From assembly GCA_022769285.1 (NCBI GenBank), contig JALEKD010000005.1, forward strand, positions 62,001 to 126,000: a stretch of DNA of 64,000 nucleotides, read 5' to 3'. The stretch comes from Prevotella sp. (GTDB lineage Bacteria > Bacteroidota > Bacteroidia > Bacteroidales > Bacteroidaceae). Positions 46,803 to 56,129 of the stretch are shown piece after piece (within the stretch, counting starts at the first letter, position 1; each line of letters begins with the position of its first letter). The translations under genes were made by a program, and so were the position numbers. The notes beneath the pieces were generated by a model. It made no database searches and had not been told where the DNA came from. It saw nothing but the letters and a program-made list of their open reading frames with translations.

Positions 46803-49379
46803 TCAGAACGACATGGCGAAAGTAAATCGTACGCCGTTCTTCTTGACGTCACGGTTGTTGAGGTAATTCAGGCGGTGAACGAAGTCTACCCCGAAGAACT
46901 TGAATATATTGTGTACGCCAGCCACTATCTCCATGTAGGGAGTCTTCTTGTCCATGATATAGCTGTCGCGTGGCATCTCAAAGAGCATCGGGTCGCCTTG
47001 GTTCTGGGCCAGGGTGGGATTGTTCTTATCCGTGAGTGTTCCAAACATGCCCTTGAAGGCTACGTATTCACGCCATTTGAGCCGCTTAATGAGTGGTATG
47101 CGGTTCAGTAGCTTGCCGTTAAGATCCCAGCAGATAGCCCAGTAGGCATAGCGGTCGCTGATAAACTCCATATTGCGCATCATGGAGAATGTATTCTCAA
47201 GCTCGAAGAACGATACGTTTACCGGTGGCATAATCAGCAGTGGGAACGGGGCCTTGCTCCACTGGGCTCCGCCCTTCAGGTGGTTATCTATATAGCCCCA
47301 GCTGCCCAGCCAGAAACGCTTGTAGATGCCTACCGTGGTGAGGTTGAGCTTATATTGGCCACCGAGGAAGTTCTTCAGACCGGTGGTATGGCTTACGGTA
47401 AACTCGGGAGCGTCCAGGTTAACCGGCCAGCGCTGTTGCTTGGTGTTAATGTAGGTCTGTCCCGGGCAGTACTTGATGCCTACGGTCAGCTCGGTGGTCC
47501 GTATCTTGTTCACCATGCTTCCGTTGTCTACATGTCTAAAGTATAGGTCGCCCGCAGGTTCATTGCTTTCAGCCTTGATTTCCGTGTTGAATCTCAAGCC
47601 CCAGTCTGTCTCGTAGTTGAAGGCCAGCCGCTGTCTATTGTAGAAGTACATCTGCTCAACCTTTTGCACGCGGAACGCCATGAACATGTTGTCCTTGTTG
47701 TGGATAAGGTATTTGTCAGCCGGAGACATCACGTCGCGCGCCGACTCGAATATGATGTTTCTCTGAGGGAACTCGAACGGCACATTTTTCTTCTTGTTCA
47801 GTGCGTAGGTTATCTCTGAGCCGTAATAGTGGTTCCCGGTCTTGGTGCCGTAGGCATAGTAGCCGTTCCAGAACAGGTGCTTGTTCAGGTTGGCCGTCGT
47901 ACGGCCGCTAACGCGTAACCGCAGTCCGTCAACGAAGTTACTTGACACCACCGTGTTTACCGGGCCAAAGTCAAACTTGCTTCCGTTCTTCTTGCTGCTG
48001 GTCTCTACATAGTTCTCTAAGAACGCCTTGATGCCAAAGAGTATCCACTTGTAGTTCCTGGACTGCTCCATGCGGTGGATGAAGGCATCCATCGACGACT
48101 CGCCCTTAGTTAGCTCCACCGCGCGGTACTGCTCCCAGAAGGCGTCGTCTCTTATCATCGCGTCGGCTTCATGCCGCGACTTGGCCTTACCCTTGAACAG
48201 CTTGCGGGGCAGCTCGTCAAAGGCATAGTTGCTCAGCCGGGTGTTGCGGATACACACGCACTTGGTAGCCTTGGATATGATGCTCAGTTCGGCTATCATG
48301 TCGTCGGTAGTGAGTACCCACTCGCCATCGGGGAGCTTGGTGTACTCTTGTACTATCTTCAGGTCGTCTATGAAGTTGACATCGCTGCGCTTGGGGATGG
48401 TCAGGTTGCATTTCTTGACATGCAGCGACGAGTCGGCCAGTACATACAGCTCGCCCCTGAAGCCAAAGTCTTGCTGATTGTTCGGCAGAAACTGCAGGTG
48501 ATAGCACAAATCACGGTCTACATAGACCGTATCTTCGATGTAATAACGGTAGAAGGAAATGGCTGTCTCACCGATAGGCGATGGGAAGGGGTACTGCAAC
48601 AGGCGGACGTGGTCATCGTATATGTCTACATCGGTAAACACCTCCTTGAGCATGGTGTTGAGAATATCGCCAGTTTGCAGCACATTGTTAATTCCGTCAC
48701 TGCGCTGGCCCTTGATGATGGTCTTCTCTGTGCGAGGGCTCTTACGGTATATCTGTTGGGTCACGGTTTCGTCAACCGATATGGGCAGCATGCGCTTTTG
48801 GGTAAACGGATTGGTCTCGACAAAGTCTACCAGCCATGGCGACCGCTTGAAGAGACCCTGCTCCAGGTCTTTGTCGCTGAGGTCGTTAAGGCCAAAGGTG
48901 ATTTTCTGGTACTTGTTGTACTGGAAGTAGTCGTGGTTCTCCAGCTTGGTACGTTTCTTGGCGGCAATGACGCGCCGCATAAGCTCCACGGCAGGATTGT
49001 CCTTGCGGCGGTAGCGTGCGCGGCGGGCCTTGATGGTTACCTCATTGATACTGCGGGTCGCGCTCTTCAGCTTGATTACTATGTGGGTGGTATTGGGGGT
49101 GATGGCTACTGTGGCAGGAGTATAGCCCACCGAACTGATGGTCAGTGTCCATCCGTTGTGGCGCTCTATACTGAACTTGCCGTCACCGTCGCTCGACACG
49201 GCCATGTGCTCTCCTTTATAGGATGCGCTGGCATAGGGAATGGGCCCCCCGTCGTCGGCATCTATTACCTCACCGGTAATGTTCTGGGCCGATAGGGTGG
49301 TGAAGACAAATAAAAATAATAACAAGGGTATAACCCTTAGAGCAGAAGATATGATAGCTCTCTGTCTGATGTCATCCAT
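46803..49379 (-). CDS. DUF5686 and carboxypeptidase-regulatory-like domain protein (outer membrane)
   Basis: NITGEVIDADDGGPIPYASASYKG N-terminal plug-like domain; YNKYQKITFGLNDL; barrel C-terminus ending VRFTFAMSF. Confidence 0.9.
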   Translation of the reverse strand: MDDIRQRAIISSALRVIPLLLFLFVFTTLSAQNITGEVIDADDGGPIPYASASYKGEHMAVSSDGDGKFSIERHNGWTLTISSVGYTPATVAITPNTTHIVIKLKSATRSINEVTIKARRARYRRKDNPAVELMRRVIAAKKRTKLENHDYFQYNKYQKITFGLNDLSDKDLEQGLFKRSPWLVDFVETNPFTQKRMLPISVDETVTQQIYRKSPRTEKTIIKGQRSDGINNVLQTGDILNTMLKEVFTDVDIYDDHVRLLQYPFPSPIGETAISFYRYYIEDTVYVDRDLCYHLQFLPNNQQDFGFRGELYVLADSSLHVKKCNLTIPKRSDVNFIDDLKIVQEYTKLPDGEWVLTTDDMIAELSIISKATKCVCIRNTRLSNYAFDELPRKLFKGKAKSRHEADAMIRDDAFWEQYRAVELTKGESSMDAFIHRMEQSRNYKWILFGIKAFLENYVETSSKKNGSKFDFGPVNTVVSSNFVDGLRLRVSGRTTANLNKHLFWNGYYAYGTKTGNHYYGSEITYALNKKKNVPFEFPQRNIIFESARDVMSPADKYLIHNKDNMFMAFRVQKVEQMYFYNRQRLAFNYETDWGLRFNTEIKAESNEPAGDLYFRHVDNGSMVNKIRTTELTVGIKYCPGQTYINTKQQRWPVNLDAPEFTVSHTTGLKNFLGGQYKLNLTTVGIYKRFWLGSWGYIDNHLKGGAQWSKAPFPLLIMPPVNVSFFELENTFSMMRNMEFISDRYAYWAICWDLNGKLLNRIPLIKRLKWREYVAFKGMFGTLTDKNNPTLAQNQGDPMLFEMPRDSYIMDKKTPYMEIVAGVHNIFKFFGVDFVHRLNYLNNRDVKKNGVRFTFAMSF

Positions 49380-49497
49380 TTCGTCAAGAATAATCTTTTG
49401 GATTGCAAAGTTACTTAATAAGTTGCGAGGAGAGAAAACTTTTTTACCTTTTTATGTTTTTTTCAGTCGTTTGAGCCACTCTTCAGAGAAAAATCAC

Positions 49498-49505
49498 TAC
49501 TTTTG
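49498..49505 (+). promoter_or_regulatory. -7 box (TACTTTTG) just upstream of pgpA
   Basis: TAnnTTTG match only 5 bp before ATG 49511. Confidence 0.5.
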
Positions 49506-49510
49506 CACCC

Positions 49511-49981
49511 ATGAAGGCACGATTACCGTTTTTTGCCACCATGATAGGTAGTGGGTTTGGCAGTGGCTTTTGGCCCTGGGGGCCTGGCACGGCCGGGGCT
49601 TTACTGGCTACAGTTGTATGGATAGTTTTGGGACTGTGGCTCCCTGCCACTGCGCTGATGTGGGCTACCCTGGGCCTGTGCGTGGCGTTCACCATAGCCG
49701 GAACATGGGCCACGGCACGTCTGCAGTCTTACTGGGGCGACGACCCCAGCCGCGTGGTGGTTGACGAGATGGTGGGCGTGTGGGTGCCGTTGGTGGTGTG
49801 TCCTCACGGCAGCATCGCCTATGCCGCCGCAGCCTTTTTGCTGTTTCGCTTCTTCGACATTCTGAAGCCCATGGGCATCCGGGCGCTCGACCGGCGGGTG
49901 GGGGCGTTCTGGGTGATGGCCGATGACCTGTTAGCCGGCATCTACTCGCTGATAGCTATTATTATAATAAGGTGTATCTGA
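49511..49981 (+). CDS. Phosphatidylglycerophosphatase A family protein
   Basis: GSGFGSGFWPWGPGTAGALLA, DDPSRVVVDEMVGVWVPL, FFDILKPMGIRALD. Confidence 0.92.
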   Translation: MKARLPFFATMIGSGFGSGFWPWGPGTAGALLATVVWIVLGLWLPATALMWATLGLCVAFTIAGTWATARLQSYWGDDPSRVVVDEMVGVWVPLVVCPHGSIAYAAAAFLLFRFFDILKPMGIRALDRRVGAFWVMADDLLAGIYSLIAIIIIRCI

Positions 49982-49982
49982 G

Positions 49983-50390
49983 ATGGCTGGCCTGCGACAC
50001 TCAATCCTGACATTCTGCAAGGCCGAGACCTCGGCTATGGTAGCTTCGGTGGCCGACTTCGGGCTGACCGTCCTGCTGACCGAGGTGGTGGGTGTGTGGT
50101 ATGCCTATGCTACCCTGATGGGCGCGGTTACCGGGGCTGTCATCAACTGCTGCGTTAACTACCGGTGGGTATTCTCGGCTGCCGGGCTCAGCAAGTGTGG
50201 CGTGGCCCTGCGTTACCTGGCTGTCTGGATAGGCAGCATAGCGCTCAACACCACGGGCACCTACCTGCTCACCGAACTCACGGGCATCAACTATATCATC
50301 TCCAAGATTGTGGTGGCCTGTCTGGTGGCCACACTCTGGAATTACCAGATGCAGCGTGTCTATGTTTTTCAGTCTAAGAGACGTAATTGA
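49983..50390 (+). CDS. GtrA family protein
   Basis: Four TMs; FCKAETSAMVASVADFGLTVLLTEVV, NCCVNYRWVF, WNYQMQRVYVF. Confidence 0.85.
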   Translation: MAGLRHSILTFCKAETSAMVASVADFGLTVLLTEVVGVWYAYATLMGAVTGAVINCCVNYRWVFSAAGLSKCGVALRYLAVWIGSIALNTTGTYLLTELTGINYIISKIVVACLVATLWNYQMQRVYVFQSKRRN

Positions 50391-50398
50391 TACAAGAT

Positions 50399-51055
50399 AT
50401 GAACTACAGAGATTTTTTACAGAAACTTATTTATGTGGTTATCAACCCAATTATTAAGGCCATGATAGCCATAGGTATTACCCCTAATGTGGTTACCACC
50501 ATAGGGTTTGTGGGCAACCTGGTGGCCACGGGCCTGTTCATAGCCGGAGGTATAGCCCTGCAGGAGGGCGATGCTGCGGGTGGCATGGCGCTCATCGGGT
50601 GGGGTGGTTTCACCATTCTCTTTGCCGGGTTGTTTGACATGATGGATGGGCGGTTGGCTCGCATGGGCAACATGTCCTCTACCTTTGGCGCCCTGTGGGA
50701 CTCTACGCTCGACAGGTACAGCGAGATGGTCTCGCTGTTCGGCATTTCGGTCGTATTCCTTAACGCGGGCTGGTTCTGGACAGGCATTGTTACCTACGCA
50801 GCTATCCTGGGTTCGGTCATGGTGAGCTATGTGCGCGCCCGTGCCGAGGGCTTGGATATTGAGTGCAAGGTGGGCTTGCTGCAGCGTCCCGAGCGCGTGG
50901 TCATCACCGCTGTGGTGGCTATGGTGACTGGCTGTACGGGCAACCTGTGGTGGTTGGCTGGCGGTATGGCCGTCATAGCCCTGTTGGCCAATATGACGGC
51001 TTTCTGGCGGGTAGCCCATTGTTACCACGAGTTGGCTAAGCACGACAAGAAGTAA
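50399..51055 (+). CDS. CDP-alcohol phosphatidyltransferase family protein
   Basis: FDMMDGRLARMGNMSSTFGALWDSTLDRYSEM matches DG..AR..G..D..D signature. Confidence 0.92.
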   Translation: MNYRDFLQKLIYVVINPIIKAMIAIGITPNVVTTIGFVGNLVATGLFIAGGIALQEGDAAGGMALIGWGGFTILFAGLFDMMDGRLARMGNMSSTFGALWDSTLDRYSEMVSLFGISVVFLNAGWFWTGIVTYAAILGSVMVSYVRARAEGLDIECKVGLLQRPERVVITAVVAMVTGCTGNLWWLAGGMAVIALLANMTAFWRVAHCYHELAKHDKK

Positions 51056-51071
51056 CCCTGCTATCCTTACC

Positions 51072-51926
51072 GTGATGTTCAGTATATACATTATTATATT
51101 ATATATAGTACTGATAGCCGTCCGCCCAACGCGTAAGGTGGCCTTGGCCCTGCTGCCGTGGGCCATCTTTGCCTGCTCGTACGACTGGATGCGGCTATAT
51201 CCCAACTATAAGGTCAACCCGATAGACGTGGCAGGCCTGTATGGGGCTGAGAAACATCTTTTTGGTATCACCCTGGCCAGTGGGACGGTGCTTACGCCTA
51301 ATGAATACTTCGCCTTGCACCACTGTGGCGTGGCCGACATCATGGCCGGCTTCTTCTACCTGTGCTGGGTGCCTGTTCCGTTAGGCTTTGCGCTCTATCT
51401 GTACTTCAGCCGGCAGTACCGCGCCTACCTGCGGTTCTCGATGGCTTTCCTGCTGGTCAATCTGTTAGGCTTTTGTGGCTACTATATACACCCTGCAGCC
51501 CCACCATGGTATGCCATGGAGTATGGCTTTACGCCAGTGCTCCACACGCCGGGCAACGTGGCTGGCCTGGGGCGCTTCGATGCCCTTATGGGCATACCCG
51601 TGTTCCACGCCCTGTATGGTAAGAACGCCAATGTCTTTGCCGCGGTACCTTCGCTCCATGCCGCCTATATGCTTATAGCCACGGCATACGCTGCCATGAG
51701 CAGGCAGCACCGTGGGGTGGTGATAGTCTTTGCCCTGATATGTGCCGGTATCTGGTGGACGGCCGTATATACGGCTCACCACTATATCATTGATGTGCTC
51801 TTAGGTATCATGACGGCCTTGGTGGGTATGGTGCTGTTAGAGAACGTGCTGCGACATACGGCGGTGGGTCGACGGTTCTTAGATAGCTACGTCAGACTGA
51901 TAGCGCGGTGTTCCGTTGCCGCCTAA
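51072..51926 (+). CDS. PAP2-family / inositol phosphorylceramide synthase-like membrane protein
   Basis: YIHPAAPPWY, AAVPSLHAAYMLIA, TAHHYIIDVLLG (PAP2/AUR1-type motifs). Confidence 0.85.
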   Translation: MMFSIYIIILYIVLIAVRPTRKVALALLPWAIFACSYDWMRLYPNYKVNPIDVAGLYGAEKHLFGITLASGTVLTPNEYFALHHCGVADIMAGFFYLCWVPVPLGFALYLYFSRQYRAYLRFSMAFLLVNLLGFCGYYIHPAAPPWYAMEYGFTPVLHTPGNVAGLGRFDALMGIPVFHALYGKNANVFAAVPSLHAAYMLIATAYAAMSRQHRGVVIVFALICAGIWWTAVYTAHHYIIDVLLGIMTALVGMVLLENVLRHTAVGRRFLDSYVRLIARCSVAA

Positions 51927-51933
51927 ACGATAA

Positions 51934-51966
51934 CAGCACCTATGCCCATTGCGGGTACAGGTGCTG
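51934..51966. terminator. Intrinsic terminator after the lipid cluster
   Basis: CAGCACCT-loop-AGGTGCTG between convergent genes. Confidence 0.8.
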
Positions 51967-51989
51967 CTGTGTTTAGAGAGATAGTATGT

Positions 51990-52769
51990 TTATTTGATAA
52001 AGTTCAGATTATGGGCATGGATGTCGCCCGAGCCCTTGCAACTCTTGTTCAGATGTCTGAGTGTGCCGCTGAGGCTGATGTCGCCCGAGCCGAAGACTTT
52101 GCAGTTGACGGTGCCGCACTGGTTGAGATGGAGGGCTATGTCGCCCGAACCGTAAACTTCGGCATTGGTCGTGGTCACTTTTTCTTCATTGATTTCTATG
52201 TCGCCCGACCCGCGTATAGAAATAAGCGACTTGGCACAGCACAGCTTGTCAACCTCTACATCGCCCGACCCGCGCACATCCAGTGTGAAGTTGTCGCAAA
52301 TGACGTTTCTCAGATCTATGTCGCCCGAACCTACCAGGGTTACCGCCAGGTTGTCGCTGTCTATCTTCCTGGGGGCCTTGAAGTCGCCGCTGCCCTGTAG
52401 GCGTATCTGGGTGAGGTCTGGCGAGGTTACATACACTTTCACATCATCGTCCGAGGAACCGAACTTGAAGCCAAACGTACCCCCTCGGGCACTGGTCTTG
52501 ATGACCAGGGTGCCTTGTTCTACCGTGGTCAGGATGTTGTCTACATCGCTGGCCTTTCCTACCACCTTGACGCTTGTCGTGTTGCCCTGGGTGTAGATGA
52601 CATCGTTGCTGCCTATCAGCGCTATCTTGGTAAAGTTACTCACCCGGCGTACCGAGGTCTTGTTTTGTTGTATGGAAGTGGGATCGGGGTCATTGCTTGC
52701 CATCGCGGTGTTCTTGGTCGAAGCACATGCCATTAGCGTGAGTGCTGTCAGAATAATCAGTTGTTTCAT
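51990..52769 (-). CDS. DUF2807 / GIN-domain protein with repeated GSGD(I/V/F) turns
   Basis: RLQGSGDFK, LVGSGDIDL, VRGSGDVEV, IRGSGDIEI, VYGSGDIAL, VFGSGDISL, CKGSGDIHA; lipobox-like start. Confidence 0.88.
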   Translation of the reverse strand: MKQLIILTALTLMACASTKNTAMASNDPDPTSIQQNKTSVRRVSNFTKIALIGSNDVIYTQGNTTSVKVVGKASDVDNILTTVEQGTLVIKTSARGGTFGFKFGSSDDDVKVYVTSPDLTQIRLQGSGDFKAPRKIDSDNLAVTLVGSGDIDLRNVICDNFTLDVRGSGDVEVDKLCCAKSLISIRGSGDIEINEEKVTTTNAEVYGSGDIALHLNQCGTVNCKVFGSGDISLSGTLRHLNKSCKGSGDIHAHNLNFIK

Positions 52770-52904
52770 AATGGTACTTTGTTTCTGTTGTTATTTGTCT
52801 GTTAGACGACGTGGGTCGGCCAAAAGTTGCAAACGGCTCACTTTTTTCGATATTTTTTTCGTTGGTGGCCCTAAAAGTCCCTCTTCCGCGTTATTGATAA
52901 TAAA

Positions 52905-52934
52905 AAAGGTGGCACCCCTGCGAGCGCCACCTTT
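52905..52934 (-). terminator. Intrinsic terminator after pepD-like gene
   Basis: AAAGGTGGC-loop-GCCACCTTT with T-tract on the minus strand. Confidence 0.8.
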
Positions 52935-52953
52935 ACTATGATTAATCCGATTG

Positions 52954-54408
52954 TTATTCGGGTATGTTCTTGAGTATCTCCAACAAGTGGTCCCATACCA
53001 TCTGTACGGTAGGAATGAGCAACCGCTCGTCGGGCGTGTGTACATAGCGCAGTGTAGGCCCGAAGCTCACCATGTCGAGTTCCGGATAGCGCTCTGAGAA
53101 CAGGCCACACTCCAGTCCGGCGTGGATGCCTAACACTTTGGGATCCTTGCCAAACAGCTTGCGATAGGCTGCCACGGTTATATCTACCAACTTGCTGTTG
53201 GGGTTCATCTTCCAGGCGGGATAGCCGTCGGTCGTCATAACCTTGGCGCCAGCCAGACGATAGGCCGCAGCCACGGTGTTGCACATATTGTCCAGGTTGC
53301 TCATCACATTGGAACGCTGCGACGACAATACCTCTACCTGGGTGTCTGTGGTCTTTACGGCGGCTACATTGCTCGATGTCTCTACCAGCCAGTCCAGTGC
53401 CTCGTCCTGGCACATGGCAAATACGCCATTGTCTACAGCCTGCAGGGCCAGCACGATGTTGATGCCTACCTGAGCGGGGATAACCTGGGTGGCCTCGGTG
53501 CTTGCCAGGCTGAACTTCATCGTGGTGTCAGTAACATGATACTCATCCTCTACCTGGGCCACGAATACGTTGAAGTCGGCCTTGATGGTTTCCTTGTCGG
53601 CAGCGGGTATGGCGAATACCACCTTGCCGTCGCGGGGGATGGCATTGTGCAGCTTGCCACTGTTAAATGAGGCTATGCGCAGGTCAGTCTTGGCCTGTAC
53701 GTTGTAGAGGAACCGCGCGAGCAGCTTGATGGCATTGGCGCGCTTCTTGTTGATATCGTCGCCAGAGTGGCCGCCCACCAGGCCTTTGACCGAAGCCTCC
53801 ATGAAGAAGTAGCCAGCAGGTGCCTCTTCGCGCACGAAGTCGAATGTGGCTACCGTGCTACGTCCGCCGGCGCAGCTTACGAACAGCTGTCCCTCATCCT
53901 CTGAGTCCAGGTTGATAAGGTACTGCCCGGTCATAAAGCCCGACTTCATGCCTATGGCGCCGGTAAGCTGTGTCTCCTCATCGCGGGTAAATACGCACTC
54001 GATGGGGCCATGTTCTATATCATCGCTGTCCAGCAGGGCCAGTTCTATGGCACAGCCTATGCCATCGTCGGCTCCCAGCGTGGTACCCTTGGCCCGCAGC
54101 CACTCACCGTCTACGTAGGTCTGTATGGCGTCCTTGTGGAAGTCAAAGTCTACATCTACCAGTTTGTCGCAGACCATGTCCATGTGGCTCTGCAGTATCA
54201 CCGTCTTGCGGTTCTCGTATCCGGGAGTAGCCGGCTTGCGTATCAGCACATTGCCAGTGGCATCTACCTGAGTATCCAGCCCATGCTCCTTGCCAAAGTT
54301 GGTCAGATACTCACTCATGAGCTCCTCGTGCTTCGAGGGGCGGGGGATTTGATTGATTTTAGCAAACTGCTCGAACACGCGAGCGGGTTTTAGTTCTACA
54401 TTACTCAT
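52954..54408 (-). CDS. pepD: Aminoacyl-histidine dipeptidase (M20C)
   Basis: LQSHMDMVCDK, TTLGADDGIGCAIELALL, FTRDEETQLTGA, HAGLECGLFSERYPELDMVSFGPT. Confidence 0.92.
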   Translation of the reverse strand: MSNVELKPARVFEQFAKINQIPRPSKHEELMSEYLTNFGKEHGLDTQVDATGNVLIRKPATPGYENRKTVILQSHMDMVCDKLVDVDFDFHKDAIQTYVDGEWLRAKGTTLGADDGIGCAIELALLDSDDIEHGPIECVFTRDEETQLTGAIGMKSGFMTGQYLINLDSEDEGQLFVSCAGGRSTVATFDFVREEAPAGYFFMEASVKGLVGGHSGDDINKKRANAIKLLARFLYNVQAKTDLRIASFNSGKLHNAIPRDGKVVFAIPAADKETIKADFNVFVAQVEDEYHVTDTTMKFSLASTEATQVIPAQVGINIVLALQAVDNGVFAMCQDEALDWLVETSSNVAAVKTTDTQVEVLSSQRSNVMSNLDNMCNTVAAAYRLAGAKVMTTDGYPAWKMNPNSKLVDITVAAYRKLFGKDPKVLGIHAGLECGLFSERYPELDMVSFGPTLRYVHTPDERLLIPTVQMVWDHLLEILKNIPE

Positions 54409-54424
54409 TTTTATGATATTTTAT

Positions 54425-54455
54425 TTTGTCTTTTAATCTAAAAACGCTACCTTTG
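54425..54455 (+). promoter_or_regulatory. Bacteroidetes-type promoter
   Basis: TTTG-N19-TACCTTTG upstream of the small-protein gene. Confidence 0.75.
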
Positions 54456-54497
54456 TCCACAGAATGGTGTCAAAGAGATACTGCAAAATTAAGGAAA

Positions 54498-54692
54498 ATG
54501 ATAGAAACTCTACTCATAACCGTGTTAATAATTGCTATTGCAGTGGCATTATTATCCGTTAAGTTGATTTTTCGCCGCAACGGCTCGTTTTCCTCGCAGC
54601 ACATACACGACAGCAAGGCCATGCGCGACCGGGGCATTCACTGCGTGATAGACCAGGATCGCGAGGCGCGTCGCCGGGGTGGTGCTTGGTAG
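54498..54692 (+). CDS. Small single-TM conserved protein, 64 aa
   Basis: MIETLLITVLIIAIAVALLSVKLIFRRNGSFSSQHIHDSKAMRDRGIHCVIDQDREARRRGGAW; start consistent with promoter position. Confidence 0.7.
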   Translation: MIETLLITVLIIAIAVALLSVKLIFRRNGSFSSQHIHDSKAMRDRGIHCVIDQDREARRRGGAW

Positions 54693-54741
54693 CAGGGAGT
54701 ACACCTTATTATATATAGAGACAATAAACACAAAAGGATAT

Positions 54742-55356
54742 ATGAAGAAAAATCTGATGAAAACCATGGCGGCAGTGGCAATGCTGTCGCTTACGATGAC
54801 TGCTTGTAACAAGAGTAATCCGCAGCAAGACGAGAAACAGCCTACAGCTGCCCCTGGCAGCTTGAAGATAGCCTATGTAGAGGTAGACTCTATCATGTCG
54901 CAGTACAAGTTCTGCAAGGACTACTCCATGATACTTCAGAAGAAGGGACAGAATATCCAGAACACCCTGATGGCCAAGCAGCAGCAGTTGCAGGCCGCCA
55001 CGGCCAACTTCCAGCAGAAGCTGCAGCAGAACGCCTACACCCGCGAGCAGGCCGAAGGCATCCAGGCTGGTCTGCAGAAGCAGGGTGCCGACCTTGATGC
55101 ACTCAACCGCCGTCTTACCAACGAGTTTCAGGTAGAGACTGATAAGTATAACAAGGCCCTGCGCGACTCTATCCAGCATTTTTTGGTGGCTTATAATAAG
55201 GACAAGAAGTACAGCCTGATACTGAGCAAGGCTGGCGACAACCTGCTGTATGCCGACAAGGCTTACGACATTACCAGCGAGGTAATAGCAGGTCTGAACA
55301 AGGCTTACAAGTCTACAGCCGCTACTAAGGCTGCCACCGACGAGGAGAAAAAGTAA
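54742..55356 (+). CDS. OmpH/Skp family periplasmic chaperone-like lipoprotein
   Basis: SLTMTACNKS lipobox; LKIAYVEVDSIMSQYKFCKDYS; long coiled coil. Confidence 0.85.
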   Translation: MKKNLMKTMAAVAMLSLTMTACNKSNPQQDEKQPTAAPGSLKIAYVEVDSIMSQYKFCKDYSMILQKKGQNIQNTLMAKQQQLQAATANFQQKLQQNAYTREQAEGIQAGLQKQGADLDALNRRLTNEFQVETDKYNKALRDSIQHFLVAYNKDKKYSLILSKAGDNLLYADKAYDITSEVIAGLNKAYKSTAATKAATDEEKK

Positions 55357-55399
55357 AACGATAAGGCCGTAGCCACAGGCGATGGCCGCCCAGTTATAA

Positions 55400-55452
55400 C
55401 GGAGTACGCAGAGCGAGTCGCCATGGGCGCCGGCTTTGGTACTCCGCTTTTT
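55400..55452 (+). terminator. Intrinsic terminator
   Basis: CGGAGTAC-loop-GTACTCCG followed by CTTTTTT. Confidence 0.8.
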
Positions 55453-55467
55453 TATATCATTCTGTCT

Positions 55468-56115
55468 ATGACACGTAAGGAACGCTATGAGCGCATACTC
55501 GCTTACTTTGCCGCCAATCAGCCCATGGTGACCACCGAGCTGCAGTTTGGCTCGGCCTTTCAGTTACTGGTGGCCACTCTGCTGAGTGCCCAGTGTACCG
55601 ACAAGCGTATTAACCAGGTTACCCCGGCCCTCTTTGCCCGTTACCCGTCGGCCCGCGAGATGGCCGCCGCCGAGCCCGAGGAGGTGCTGGCGTACATCAG
55701 TTCGGTAAGTTACCCCAATGCCAAGGCCGCCCATCTGGTGGCGATGGCCCGGAAATTGATGAGCGACTTCGGAGGCGATGTGCCGTCGGACAGGGCCCTG
55801 CTGATGACGCTGCCCGGTGTGGGCCGCAAGACAGCCAATGTCATCCAGGCCGTATGGTTCGGCAAGCCCACCTTAGCGGTAGACACCCATGTGTTCCGGG
55901 TAAGCCACCGGCTGGGACTGGTAAGCCGCACGGCCACCACGCCCCTCAAGGTAGAGCAGGAACTCATGCGCCACATTCCCACCGACCAGGTGCCCGACGC
56001 CCACCACTGGTTGCTGCTACACGGCCGGTATATCTGTAAGAGCGCCCGCCCTCTGTGCGATGAGTGCCCGTTCGACAGTTTCTGCCCCAAGCTCTTGGAG
56101 CAGTCTAAACTATAA
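55468..56115 (+). CDS. nth: Endonuclease III
   Basis: LLSAQCTDKRINQVTPALF, LPGVGRKTANVI, VDTHVFRVSHRLGL, C-X6-C-X2-C-X5-C FeS motif. Confidence 0.95.
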   Translation: MTRKERYERILAYFAANQPMVTTELQFGSAFQLLVATLLSAQCTDKRINQVTPALFARYPSAREMAAAEPEEVLAYISSVSYPNAKAAHLVAMARKLMSDFGGDVPSDRALLMTLPGVGRKTANVIQAVWFGKPTLAVDTHVFRVSHRLGLVSRTATTPLKVEQELMRHIPTDQVPDAHHWLLLHGRYICKSARPLCDECPFDSFCPKLLEQSKL

Positions 56116-56129
56116 ATCACGTAAACACA

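Noticed and set aside
48171-49295. 374-aa plus-strand ORF
   Set aside because: Antisense to the DUF5686 gene; no recognisable domain.
52028-52395. CRISPR-like regular spacing of TGTCGCCCGA motifs about every 60 bp
   Set aside because: The motifs lie inside an intact reading frame and encode repeated GSGD turns; repeats are short and imperfect and no cas genes are present.
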